From the NCBI GenBank assembly GCA_018398805.1, contig JAGFBZ010000865.1, positions 3,658,001 to 3,722,000 of the forward strand: a DNA stretch of 64,000 nt, given 5' to 3'. This document shows positions 1-10,002 of this stretch, piece by piece. How positions within the stretch are numbered: position 1 is the stretch's first letter; each line of letters starts with the position of its first letter. The notes below the pieces were generated by a model. It was not told where the DNA came from. It did not search any database and saw only the letters and a list, made by a program, of their open reading frames with translations. This DNA is from Hirundichthys speculiger (lineage: Eukaryota > Chordata > Actinopteri > Beloniformes > Exocoetidae). Made by a program: the position numbers and the translations under genes.

Positions 1-82
1 TATATAATGGATTTGGCATTGTAGCAATAAATAAACATGCATTTTTTTTGCATAAGGGAAGCATTAGTGTACTCTCATATTA

Positions 83-640
83 GGCAAGGCAACTTTATTT
101 GTAGAGCACACTTCGTACACAAGGCAATTCAAAGTGCTTTACGGATGCATAAAGTCACAAGAAGGCAAATAGAATCATTCCATACAAGCATAAAAATAAT
201 CAATAATAAATAAAATTAATTAATAAAAAAATTAATTAATTAAATTAAAAATTAAGAGTGCAGATAAAATCCTTCCAGTCATCATCTTCACATCTAAACA
301 GAACTGTTTTCAGCCTGGATCTGAACATTGTCAGAGTTCAGGTCTGTCTCACATCTTCTAGAAGACTGGTCCAGATTTTAGGAGCATAAAACTGAAATGC
401 AGCTTCACCTTGTTTAGTCCTGACTCTGGACACCAGCAGGAGACCACTACCTGAGGTTCTCAGAGTCCAGGTTGGTTCATATGGATCTAACATGTTAGAG
501 ATGGACTTTGGGGCCATGAAGAGACTTGAACACAGGTAGAGCTGTTTTAAAGTCTATTCTCTGAGGGACAGGAATCCAGAGACCTCAGAACTGGACTAAT
601 ATGGTCATATTTCCTGGTTCTAGTCAGGACTCGTATTAAT
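83..640 (-). mobile_element. LINE 3' end, L2/CR1-like
   Basis: Read on the minus strand this is a frame-broken reverse-transcriptase C terminus (residues resembling MLDPYEPTWTLRTSGSGLL, then FYAPKIW) followed by a short 3' UTR that ends near the left edge with the motif GTGTACGAAGTGTGCTCTAC, AATAAA and GTTGCCTTG. The same 3' end, in the opposite orientation, forms the intron at 17109-17435, so both belong to one family. 5' truncation and stops show it is dead. The L2/CR1 assignment rests on the C-terminal RT signature and is less sure than the LINE call. Bases 1-82 show nothing I recognise. Confidence 0.65.
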
Positions 641-687
641 AAGAGTAATACAACTTGAAAAAGATCTGTATAAGGTGGATTTAGAAC

Positions 688-787
688 AGATAAAAATATG
701 CAATTAATTTGCGATTAATCATGATTAACTATTGACAGTCATGCGATTAATATGATTAATTATTTTGAGAAATTGACAGCCCTAATT
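688..787. mobile_element. terminal part of a miniature DNA element
   Basis: A cluster of ATTAAT/GATTAA palindromic motifs ends at GACAGCCCTAA. The reverse complement begins TTAGGGCTGTC, a terminal sequence I associate with fish non-autonomous DNA transposons. The partner end is not visible; the element seems truncated against the LINE. A related end is at 35728-35806. Confidence 0.4.
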
Positions 788-854
788 AAAACATTTCACA
801 TGAAATTCCACATCACACTTATTATCAATATAATGGACTATTAATTTATGTTAC

Positions 855-1227
855 CTGCAATTTTGTAAAACGCTTCTTTTATTTGAAGCGTGGGCAGATG
901 GCCAGGGAATACTACAAACATATTCAGCAGTTCAGTAAGAGCAAGTACAACCTTTATTCCAGTATTCTGGCTGAGATTTTCTGCATCACCAACTGAATGC
1001 ATGTAGGTTCCCGCAGCAAAGAAACGCAAAGAAACGCACACCGTTTGCGCTACTGTGAGCGCACGGCTGCGTTTGGTGGCGCTGCCAATATATGGCTCTA
1101 ACAGATTACAAATGTAACGTATTCCCTCAGCTGGAAATCCATAGCGTTCATAGAGAATATGGTCATGGGAAGCCAGCGGATCAGTCCAGTCTCTGTATAC
1201 TCTCCCTCCATTGCGCAATCCTGGCAC
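855..1227 (-). pseudogene. HARBI1-like (PIF/Harbinger) transposase, N-terminal exon
   Basis: This minus-strand open frame starts at ATG 1227 and matches the N-terminal part of PIF/Harbinger nucleases (HARBI1 family): RYGFPAEGI, then ALTVAQTVCVSLRFFAAGTY, HSVGDAENLS and FVVFPGHLPT. These enzymes are DDE nucleases that move Harbinger transposons. The frame runs into KIAG followed by a GTAA donor at 854-851, so the exon appears to end at 855. Compared with the family a few residues are missing around LSQNTGIKVV, and the catalytic exons with the DDE residues are absent downstream, where the MITE end and LINE lie. I read it as a truncated relic, not a host gene. Confidence 0.75.
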
Positions 1228-1570
1228 TCAGGTCAACGGGATTGGGTGAAAGTGAAAGGGTGGCGCTTGTTTATAGCCGATTTGAGCCTAAACTCTGCAC
1301 ATAACCTGCTCCAGACCAGGTTAAGCTTGCAGAGTAAATTACCATGGTGATCTAGCCAGGTTAAAAGAGAGCCACCTTTGTGGTACTGGAAATCCTGGCT
1401 TTAGACTCAACATACCTCACTAACCCTCTAATCTCGCTTCGTAGTACACCCCTCAGGTTGGTTGGTTGAATTCGTTTTTTTGGGCTGCTGTTGGTTGAAG
1501 AAGGAGAGAAAGGAAGGAGTGTCCATAGGCAGAGAAAAGAGGAAAATCAAGAGACTAGGGCTTAGAGTTG
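1228..1570. other. 5' flank of the Harbinger relic
   Basis: This holds probable leader sequence of the HARBI1-like exon (a palindromic CCTGCTCCAGACCAGGTT at 1308-1325 and several CAGGTT motifs), then purine-rich DNA. No terminal inverted repeat or gene is recognised. Confidence 0.35.
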
Positions 1571-2040
1571 GGATTTTAATGCTCAAATTCAAATTGATTT
1601 ATAAAGCCATTTTCATACAAGAGTAACACAAAGTGCTTTACATAATAAAAACAATCATTAAAATGACAACAATAAGAAAGAACAAGAAGACAACTTAAAA
1701 GCCATCACACACCCAAGGTTACAGCAAGAAAAAAAAACAAACAAAAAAACATCAACACCCAGTCATCCACTCTCTCTCATGCACACATACACATACTCAG
1801 TATTCATAGCCCCCCCCACCCCCTTTGGCCCCAATCTAAATAGACTCTTGAACATCCATCTTGGCACCAATGAACCAGGTGAGGAAAAACGATATCCTGG
1901 GGATCAGTTCCTGTCAAGACCATCCCCACGCACAATCACAGAGGTCATCGTCACAGGAACCACCCGGACCCAGGCTGACCAGGACCCACACCGCAAACAT
2001 CACCACGATATCTCTCAACATTCGTTGGGAGATACACCTC
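1571..2040 (-). mobile_element. LINE/SINE 3' UTR-like sequence
   Basis: On the minus strand the sequence runs GTAAAGCACTTTGTGTTACT to ATAAATCAATTTGAATT, the stem-plus-tail style common at fish retroposon 3' ends. Upstream of it lies a C-rich, CA-rich leader without a coherent frame. The plus-strand frame at 1779-2090 resembles nothing I know and is probably chance. Confidence 0.35.
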
Positions 2041-2399
2041 CCAACATGGATGGACTATGGCAGGAAAAGCTAGAGAGTTGGTTGACATGATGTAGAGGAG
2101 GAATGTGGATATTCTGTGTGTTCAGGAGACCAGCTGAAAACTAGTAAAGCTAGACGCTTAGGAGCAGGGTTCAAACTGTTTTCTCATGGTGTAGATGGAA
2201 AGAGAAGGAGTAGGAGTCATATTGAAGGAAGAGTTTGTTAGGAATGTTCTGGAGGTGAAAGGAGTGATGAGTCTGAAGCTAGAGATTGAAGGAACGATGT
2301 TTAATGGCATTAGTGGTTATGCCCCACAGGTATAATGTGAGTTAGAAGAGTAGGAGAAATTCTGGAATGAGGTGGATGAAGTGATGCAGAGTATCCCTA
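2041..2399 (+). pseudogene. RTE-type LINE, endonuclease domain (5' piece)
   Basis: Translation gives RELVDMM, VDILCVQET (the apurinic-type endonuclease motif with the metal-binding Glu), then GAGFKLFSHGVDG and, after frameshifts, further endonuclease sequence. This is the N-terminal nuclease of an RTE-clade LINE, which nicks target DNA to prime reverse transcription. It stops abruptly at 2399, where a Harbinger element is inserted, and resumes at 4383 within the same domain. Stops and frameshifts make it non-functional. There is no ORF1, as expected for RTE. Confidence 0.75.
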
Positions 2400-2514
2400 C
2401 GGCCCTATCTTACACCTCCTGCTACCCACTACCTGCAAATTGGAGCCTCTGCCAACCGCTAATGCAATCTTCTGTTCCCAAAAGCTGCTACCCATTATGC
2501 CGACTCCCTTACTC

Positions 2515-2795
2515 ACATTGTGGGCGCGGCAATGGACGTGTCTCTTGCGCTTTCCACAAATTCGGTATCTTGTTCTTTCTTATTCGGTAATCTGTATCTC
2601 GCAGATTTTGGATATCCGCAGATTTTGGATATTGGGTAGTGGGTGGTCAGACCACCCACTACCCAATATCCAAAATCTGCGAGATACAGGTACCGTAAGA
2701 TACCGAGTATGTGGAAAGCACAACTGGCATGTCGACGCGTAAAAGAGCACGTCCAAATCGCGACATTGTGCGTCCACCCAGTCACATGTGGACTG
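2515..2795. repeat. imperfect long palindrome within the Harbinger element
   Basis: Centred at about 2650 the arms GATATTGGGTAGTGGGTGG and CCACCCACTACCCAATATC pair perfectly and extend outward with interruptions (GCAGATTTTGG, TATCTC, CGGTA, GGAAAGC, GGACGTG). The left arm carries an extra copy of GCAGATTTTGGATAT. Each arm is roughly 120-140 bp with decay increasing outward. Confidence 0.85.
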
Positions 2796-3159
2796 CACAA
2801 CCGGCTCTAGCTCTCGATTATGCATCACTGTATTACTTGCATATGTTATTATTCTCTTAAGGGCAGATGATGTCTGTACAGCTGTGGCATGATCTCATTC
2901 AGATGTTTGCTGTGGAGGAAATGAGGAGATCACAGAACTCTGTTGTGGAGTTTCTTGTACTGTGCGCCTATCCCTCTGACCCTCTGGTGCTTGGAACACC
3001 TGAGATGCACTCAGTGGTAGAAGGTAGATGTCATCATACGTGTTCCTCTGGCTCAATGCTCATCCAATGATCCGTTCTGCAGTATTTTTAAAAGCACCGC
3101 TCCCAGCGACTATGCGTCTTGGCGCAGCTGTGCCTCTTGGTGCGTCTTGGCACAGGGGA

Positions 3160-3910
3160 TATGTTAGATAACTCAAAAAGTTAAGGATGGATTTTGATGA
3201 CATTTTCAGGAGTTGTCAGAAATGTGAAAAGGAAGAACTGATTTTATTTTGGGTGTGATCCGGAAGAAATCCTGGATTCTGGATCACTTTCAAATTTTCG
3301 ATAACATTGCGCTGTTTAGTTGTTTCTTGAACCCTAAAGCAACCACAATGGAGACAGGAAGGGAGTTCTGGAATTTTAAGAGTTTAATTCTCTGATGTAA
3401 AAAAGGAGGATTCGAGGGTTGGCAGCCAAACCAACAATCCAGGGGACGACGAAGGCAAGGAGGTGGCACTGCGAATGGCTGGATCAGGCGTTTCTCTGGG
3501 AAGATCTGGCGACGCGTCTGGTTGAATGATGACTGAATAGGTACAGGTGTGCAGTGCCACACCTGGGATGCTCGTTGGATGTGAAGGTGAAACATAGGTG
3601 TCAATGTAGAGGATTGAAGGTGGGGCAGTGGGTTGTGCGCAGGAGCCCCAGAGGTGGAAGGTTGCAGTTCACAACCCAGCTTGAGACCATAACATGCGCT
3701 CAATGGGGCCGGAAATTTTGTTTCTCAACATCTCCGTTAATTATTGCCCACAACTCATTAAATTTCACTCAGGTATTGACAATGAAAACCTCTATAAAAT
3801 TTCAGAGATTGATCTGGATCTGATCCAGAACGCGGATCTGTAAATCGCTGTATGGGAGAACTGTTGTGCTTGGCGGAGGTCTGCGCTCTCTGAGTGCTTT
3901 CCTAGTTAAG
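3160..3910 (-). repeat. dispersed teleost repeat, second copy at 55540-56065
   Basis: It runs from AACTCAAAAAGTTAAGGATG to CTTGGCGGAGGTCTGCGCTC with GAGTGCTTTCCTAGTT. The reverse complement matches 55540-56065 segment by segment (ATCCAGAATCCAGGATTTC; AATTAACGGAGAT; GAGGTTCCATTG-like). Class unknown: no coding frame and no clear terminal repeats. It is interrupted by the insert at 3314-3695. Confidence 0.7.
3314..3695. mobile_element. 382-bp insertion of unknown class
   Basis: Alignment to the sister repeat at 55540-56065 shows extra sequence only here. It is flanked by GCGCT on both sides (3309-3313 and 3696-3700), a likely 5-bp target duplication. It is GC-richer than its surroundings. I do not recognise a family; the minus-strand frame 3290-3703 spans it and shows no known motif. 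Confidence 0.5.
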
Positions 3911-4382
3911 AAATGCTTTCCTGGAAGTTCACTGGCTCAATTTTTTTCTGAGCAGTTTGTTGGAACTTCTTGGAGTACAAAAGAAATGATTAAATCATTT
4001 GCTACACATTAGTTAGAGCTAGTTATGTATATATCAGTGCAGAGGAGGAGAAGGAGGAAAGACGAGGAGGAAGCTCTACAGCAGAGTCCCAGACGAGCTG
4101 CCCATGAGAGCTGCTCCTATCTGGGTGAAAAGACGCTCCATAGCAGTTTGCAGGTACCGCAACCTGCTCTTAAAGGCAATGGCTACTGACGCACTGATTG
4201 GTTAAACGGGTGGAACGCCCTAACCACTCCCATGCATAATGAGTGCATGATATAGTGGTTGGTGCAGGTAATATCGTGGGTTTCGGGAGGTGGAAGATTG
4301 CGTTCATTGTGGGGGAACGCCCCTCCTGCTACCTGCTATCCCTTAATAGTATGTTTAGGAGTTTTGGCGCAAGATAGGGCCC

Positions 4383-6660
4383 CTAGAGATGAAAGAGTAG
4401 TGATTGCCGCATACTTCAATGGCCATGTTGGAGAAACAACAGAGGTCATGAGAAAGTGATGAGCAGGTTTGGTATTCAAGATAGGAATGCAGAAGACTCT
4501 GCAAAAAGGATGGAAATGGCTGTGATGAATACTTTGTTCCAGAAGAGACATGAACATGGGGTGACTTATAAGAGAGGAGCTGGAGCACACAGGTGCACTA
4601 CATTTTGTGTAGACGATGTAACCTGAAGGAGATAAGTGACTTCAAAGTAGTGGTAAATGAGAGTGTAGCCAGACAGCATAGGATGGTGGTGTGTAGGATG
4701 AATCTGATGGTGAGGAAGATGAAGTGGACAAAGGCAGAACAGAGGACAAAGTGGTGGAAGCTGAAAAAGGAAGAGTGTTGTGTGGGATTCAGAGTGGAGG
4801 ACAGGCTCCGGTTGGTCAGGAGGTGCTTCCATATGACTGGATGACTATAGCTAATGTGATCAGGGAGACACATAAGGGAGTACTTGGTGTGTCTTCTGGC
4901 AGGAAAACACAAAAGGAGACTTGGTGGAATGAGGAAGTGCAGGAGAATGTACAGAGAAAAAGGTAAGCTAAGAAGAAGTGGGACACTGAGAGGACTGACG
5001 AGAGTAGACAGGAGTACACAGAGATGCATCATAAGGTAAAGTTACAGGTGGCAAAGGTCAAACAAAGAGTGTATGATGATTTGTATCCATGTATGTAGGT
5101 TAGACAGTTAGGAGGGAGAGACTGATTTATAGAGGTTGGCAAGACAATGAGCTTGAGATGGGAAGGATGTGCAGCACACTAGGGTGATTAAGGATAGAGA
5201 TGGAAATGTATTTATTGATAGATGCAAGTGTGTATCTGTGTGGAGTGTGACAGGAAGATAAAAAGGGTACTTTGAAGAGTTGATGAACTTGGAAAATAAG
5301 AGTACTTAGAGTAGAAGTGGTAACTGTTGTGGACCAGGAGGCAGCAAAGATTAGAAAGGCTGAAGTGAGGAGGGCATTGAAGAGGAGTGGAATGGCAGTT
5401 GGTCCTGATGATATACTTGTGGAGGTATGGAAGTGTCTAAGAGGAGTGGCAGTGGAGTTTTTAAATTCAACAAGATCTTAGCAAGTGAGAGGATGCCTGA
5501 AGAATGGAGGAGAAGTATGCTGGTGCTGATTTTTAAAAACAAGGGAGACGTGCAGATTTGTTCCAACTACAGAGGAATAAAGTTGATGAGCCACACAATG
5601 AAGTTATGTAAAAGAGTAGTGGAAGCTAGACTAAGGACAAACGTGATCATCTGTCAACAGCATTATGGTTTTCATGCCAAAGAAGAGTACTATAGATGCA
5701 ATATTTGCTTTGAGGATGCTGATAGAAAAGTACAAAGAAGGCCAGAGGGGGCTGTATTGTGTCTTTGTAGACCTTGAGAAAGCATATGACGGGGTGCAGA
5801 GAGAGGAGCTATGGTATTGTATGAGGAGGACTGGAGTAGCAGAGAAGTATGTTAGAGTGGTGCAGGGCATGTATGAGAGCTGTAAGACAATGATGAGGTG
5901 CGCTGTAGGTGTGACAGAGAGGTTCAAGGTGGAGGTGGGACTGCATCAAGGATCAGCTCTGAGCCCCTTCTTGTTAGGTGAAGTATGCCCTGGAAAGGAG
6001 AGGAATGAAGGTTAGCCGTAGCAAGACAGAATACATCTGTGTGAATGAGAGGAACCCAAGTGGAATGGTGAGATTACAGGGAGGAGAGGTAAAGAAGGTC
6101 GAGGATTTTAAGTACTTATGGTCAATAGTCCAGAGCAATGGATAATGTGTAAAAAAGGTGAAGAAGCGTGTGCAAGCAGTTTGGAATGGGTGGAGTAAAG
6201 TGTCAGGTACGATGCGTGATAAAAGAGTTTCAGCAAGAATGAAAGGAAAGATGTACAAAATGGTGGTGAGACCTGCAATGTTTTATGGCTCAGAGACTGG
6301 CACTGAGGAAAAGACTGGAGTCAGAATTGGAGGTAGCAGAGATTAAAATGTTGAGGTTCTCTCTGGGAGGGATGAGGATGGACAGGATCATGAATGAGTA
6401 CTTCAGGAGGACAGCAGATGTTAGATCTTCGGAGAGAAAGTCAAAGAGACCAGACTGAGATAGTCTGGACATATATAGATAGTGACTATATCGGTAGAAG
6501 GATGATGAGGTTGGAGCTGCCAGGCAGGAGCCCGAGAGGAAGGCCAAAGAGGAGTTTTATGGATGTAGTAAAAGAGGACATGAAGTTAGTTGGTGTGAAA
6601 GAAGAGGATGCAGAGGATAGAGTTAGATGGAGGCAGATGATTTGCTGTAGTGACGCCTGA
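4383..6660 (+). pseudogene. RTE-type LINE, rest of endonuclease and reverse transcriptase
   Basis: The element resumes with PRDERVVIAAYFNGHVGE (endonuclease core), then linker residues (VDDVT-like; WWNEEVQENVQRKR), then reverse transcriptase: PEEWRRSMLVLIFKNKGDVQ, CSNYRGIKLMSHTMKL, FVDLEKAYDGVQREELWY and GLHQGSALSPF. At about 5980 the frame jumps from SALSPFLLG straight to GMKVSRSKTEY, so the palm segment with the catalytic F/YADD box is deleted. The C terminus (ELPGRSPRGRPKRSFMDVVK, EDAEDRVRWRQM) ends at TGA 6658-6660. Several frameshifts (4620, 5700, 6140) confirm it is dead. The long purine bias of the plus strand is characteristic of this family. Confidence 0.85.
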
Positions 6661-6944
6661 AGGGAAAAGAAAAAGACACTCCTCTCCTTTCCTTTTCTGA
6701 GCATTACCTTCTCCTTCTTTCCCATCATTTTCCTCATAAACCTATATCATGTGCCAGCCATATTCAGGTATCCCCCAATTCAGAAGTGGTGCTAAAATAG
6801 TAGGGACGGCAACATCTGGTCCTATTGAATCTAGCATACTTTAGTGTAACACAGAATGATAGGTTAACTGCAAGACAGAGATTAACAGAGTTTTGTAATG
6901 TTTTGTCCAACTGACAAGACATCAAACAACCTGACTGGTTCAGG
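6661..6944. other. RTE 3' flank to Tc1 boundary
   Basis: A C/T-rich stretch follows the LINE stop and may be its 3' UTR. From about 6760 to 6944 lies AT-rich sequence that may be the eroded end of the Tc1 element; CAACCTGA/TCAGGTTG at 6928-6948 forms a small hairpin. No intact Tc1 terminal repeat is visible. Confidence 0.35.
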
Positions 6945-7481
6945 TTGTAATATCCCTTTGCAGCTAGAACAGCTTCAACTCTTCTGGGAATGCTGTCCAC
7001 AAGGTTTTATGAGTATGTTTATTGGAATTTGTGACCAGAAGTCACAAAGAAGTGCATTTGTGAGGTCACACATTGATGTTGACTGAGAAGGCCTGGCTCT
7101 CAGTCTCTGCTCTAATTCATCCCAAAGGTCTTCTATCAGGTTAATGTCAGGACTCTGTGCAGACCAGTCAAGTTCATCCACACCAGACTCTGCCATCCAT
7201 GTCTTTATGGACCTTGCTTTGTGCACTGGTGCACAGTCATGTTGGAAGAGGAAGGGGCCAGCTCCAAACTGTTCCCACAAAGTTGGGAGCATGGAATTGT
7301 CCAAAATGTCTTGGTCTGCTGAAGCATTCAGAGTTTCTTTCACTGGAACTAAGGGGCCAAGCCCAGCTCCTGAAAAACAACCCCACACTATAATCCCCCC
7401 TCCACCAAACTTTACACTTGGCACAATGCAGTCAGACCAGTACCGTTCTCCTGGCGACCGCCAAACCCAGACTCTTCTATC
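6945..7481 (-). pseudogene. Tc1-like transposase, C-terminal piece
   Basis: The minus strand encodes [33 protein letters not shown] (second catalytic Asp), [15 protein letters not shown] (catalytic Glu in the IE dipeptide) and, after a frameshift at about 7000, [15 protein letters not shown]. This is the DDE catalytic domain of a Tc1/mariner transposase, which cuts and pastes at TA sites. The piece ends at 7481, where a hAT element is inserted; it continues at 9921. The frame is remarkably well preserved apart from one frameshift. Confidence 0.9.
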
Positions 7482-7800
7482 CAGGCCCGTCGATAGGGGG
7501 GGACAAACGGGTCTGCTGTCCCGGGCCCAGGGAGAGGGGGGCCCACAACTGGGCCCTCATTAAATTGTGGAATTTAAAAAAAAATGTCAGAATAGTCCTA
7601 TTTGTGGAAAACTATTATTTCAATCAGTTTAATAAGTAATAAGTCAATAAGTTTTTTTATTTGTATTCTTCTAGTTGTCCTTGAGAAATATTGATCATGA
7701 ACCCTCCCACCCCACACAAAAATGGTTTGGCCTAGATCACACTCAGGGCCGTCGCGTGAAGGCAGGCAAACCAGGCAATTGCCTAGGGCCCCGAGCTGTC

Positions 7801-8087
7801 AGGGGGCCCCCAGACAACGACTGATTAAGAAGTTAATGCAATGACACATACGGTCTGCCTCGCTGTGGTGAAAGGAAAATGCAGCGACAGATCGCCCTCG
7901 GAGGCCCCCCTCAATGTGGGGCGGGGCCCCGCACTTGTGGTTCATCTCCCGACCAATCGGGGGGCCCCCAGACAACGACTGATTAGGAACCAAATGCAAC
8001 GACACACCGTCTGTCCCCCTGTGGTGAAAGGTAAATGCAGCGACAGATCGCCCTCGGAGTACCCCCTCAACGCGGGGCGGGGCCCCG
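7801..8087 (+). repeat. tandem duplication in the hAT leader
   Basis: Two copies (about 7801-7958 and 7959-8087) share GGGGCCCCCAGACAACGACT, GTGGTGAAAGG, AATGCAGCGACAGATCGCCC and GGGGCGGGGCCCCG. The shared GGGGCGGGGCCCC is GC-box-like, so the duplication may have doubled a promoter segment; that role is inference. Confidence 0.75.
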
Positions 8088-8161
8088 TCCCCTCAACCAA
8101 TTTTGGCTTTGGACTTCAGCCAGCAAAAGTGTATTTAGCGGCGGAAAATTTAAAAGGAAAA

Positions 8162-9025
8162 ATGAAACGAAGTTATCCTTCCAGTTATGAAAAACGGAAG
8201 AAGAAAAAGGAATTGGAGGCAAAGAAAAAGCAAGACACCGGTAAGTGACAGTTCATTTGATAAATTAGGAGTTTGAGTCTTCAGTGTTGTACAAGTGCAG
8301 CTATTAGGCCAAAAGAAAAAAAAAAAGCTAGGCTATGCGTGAGGATGAGGTCTATTTTCGCTAGCTCGCTGGCTGGCAAATGCTAACGAATGCGAACAGT
8401 TTCTCTTTCTCTGCATATATTACCTAACGTTATTACCTCTGGAAACAGCACTGTTAACAACAAAACATAGCTGTGTAGTAACAAATAGTGTTGCTGTTAG
8501 CTGCTGCCATGTTTTAACTAATGCAAAATATTCATTTAAACTGCATAAATGAAGCAGTGGTGTTTTAACAACTCTTTTATTACTCTTGTTACTACTGAAA
8601 ACACCTGTTTTTTTTACAACAAAACTCCACTTATGTTGTTCACTGTTTTTAAAGCATCAGCTGTCTAATTTTCAAGCAGAATGCTAAAATCTGTTGTCTG
8701 TTACAGACTACTCTATAGCTAGGCTAAATCAATGTACTAAACATACAAATCAGAAAACTAACCAGATCTTTTCTTACTCCTTCAAGGTTCTCTGCTTAAA
8801 TTCATGGAACCTCTTCCTCCAAAGGATGCTCCCACTGCTGATGGTAAAGTGAATTTATCTCCCTGAGCTGTTTGTAGTGATCACTTTTAATCTCAGCAAC
8901 ATTGTTATATTTAAATACACCATCAACTTCTCATATTGAAGATGAAGACACAGGAAGAGACTCGAGAGAGACTTCAACATCAAGTGGTACCCTGGCCTCC
9001 ACTCCCAGCACTTCATCAAGAGAAG
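8162..9025 (+). pseudogene. hAT transposase 5' exons (three phase-1 exons)
   Basis: Exon 1 (8162-8240) starts MKRSYPSSYEKRKKKKELEA and ends before GTAAGT. Exon 2 (8787-8843) encodes GSLLKFMEPLPPKDAPTAD and lies between AG and GTAAAG. Exon 3 (8942-9025) encodes EDTGRDSRETSTSSGTLAS-type acidic, Ser/Thr-rich sequence and lies between AG and GTAAC. All junctions are phase 1, so the frame is continuous across them. The lysine-rich start followed by LLKFxxP is what I expect for the N terminus of fish ZMYM-like hAT transposases. The BED/catalytic and dimerisation parts are missing. A transcript would encode only a short basic peptide, so I treat it as a remnant. Confidence 0.65.
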
Positions 9026-9920
9026 GTAACACAAACTTGGCCCAGAATCTAGGTGATGGAACCAAAGACCACTAACTATTTATTTATTTTAACTTTTTTA
9101 TTTTTTGCTTGATATTTTTTGCTTGATTGTGTTTTTGTCAAACTTTGCACATTTCAGTTGTGTTTGTTATGTTATATTGTATTTTAAGTGGTCTTAGATT
9201 ATTGTGCACTTCTGTTATTTAAAATAAAAGATTTTTGGATTGAATGATTTTTCTTGGTGTTTTTGGGCCGGGAGGGCCGTGCGCGTGATGGCAAAATGAA
9301 CGCCTTTTTCAGAGAGGGCAAAGGAATTGCAGGCAGATGCAGAGGGCAGGCAATTTTCCACATCCCACAATGGACGGGAAAAAATAGATAGGGACTGGTT
9401 AACATATAGCAGCTCAAAAAAGCCCTGTTTTGCCTCCCATGTTTGTTGTTCTCTTTTGAAGTAGAAAAAAAGTCAACAAGTGCCCTAAATTCAAGAGATG
9501 GAGATGTTCATTTGGTTTTGAAGATATAAAACTGACAATTCAAGTTTTCATATAAAGTTTGATATACATGTTTATTTACTGTATTATCAGCTGACAAAGA
9601 GAAAATTCTTCAAATTAAAATGCCTAATTTATTCTTCCCTGGTCTATTTTTCCTGCATGTATAAGAATTAAAAATGTGTATGCATAAATCTTAATAATAT
9701 TAGCAGGTCCTTTCATATTTAACTAAAACTTCAGCTGCCATGGAAAGCTAAGATTTTCTCCTCGTATACAATACCTTATTTATTGCATTACACATCACAA
9801 TATATCAAACATAACTGGTGATGTTTAGTGACAAAAAAAATGGCGGTGGTGTAGGGAGGGCCCATCCAACATTATCTTGTCCCGGGCCCAGACAAGACTG
9901 TCAGCTGGCCTGCTTCTATC

Positions 9921-10002
9921 AGATTGTCAGATGGAGAAGCGTGATTCATCACTCCAGAGAACGTTCCTCCACTGCTCTAGAGTCCAGTGGCGGTGTGCTT
10001 TA
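9921..10002 (-). pseudogene. Tc1-like transposase, middle piece
   Basis: This fragment joins 7481 in sequence and encodes VLWSDESRFS on the minus strand, containing the first catalytic Asp (codon at 9950-9948). It lies between the hAT element and the LTR-like insertion. Together with the C-terminal piece, all three DDE residues survive but are split by more than 2.4 kb. Confidence 0.85.

Larger units (their letters stand above)
2400..4382. mobile_element. non-autonomous Harbinger-type element inserted in the RTE LINE
   Basis: The left end CGGCCCTATCTTACACC and the right end, reverse-complemented GGGCCCTATCTTGCGCC, are terminal inverted repeats of the PIF/Harbinger type. A 3-bp CTA target duplication flanks it (2397-2399 and 4383-4385), and removing element plus one CTA rejoins the LINE endonuclease. 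No transposase is encoded. The interior has a large imperfect palindrome near the left end, a dispersed repeat (3160-3910) with its own insertion, and a right-hand part (4020-4260) of purine-rich Harbinger-like filler. Confidence 0.85.
7482..9912 (+). mobile_element. hAT element inserted in the Tc1 element
   Basis: The ends are CAGGCCCGTCG (left) and, reverse-complemented, CAGGCCAGCTG (right), each followed within ~50 bp by a CCCGGGCCCAG block. A perfect 8-bp target duplication CTTCTATC flanks it (7474-7481 and 9913-9920), the hAT hallmark, and removing the element rejoins the Tc1 frame. It holds a GC-rich leader with a tandem duplication, three short transposase 5' exons (8162-9025) and an AATAAA at about 9223, but no catalytic region, so it is an internally deleted derivative. 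A second hAT-like terminus (CAGGGCCGTCGCGTGAAGG, about 7745) inside suggests it may itself be composite. Confidence 0.9.

Noticed and set aside
1779..2090. 103-residue plus-strand frame
   Set aside because: Lies in retroposon 3' UTR-like sequence and overlaps the RTE start in another frame.
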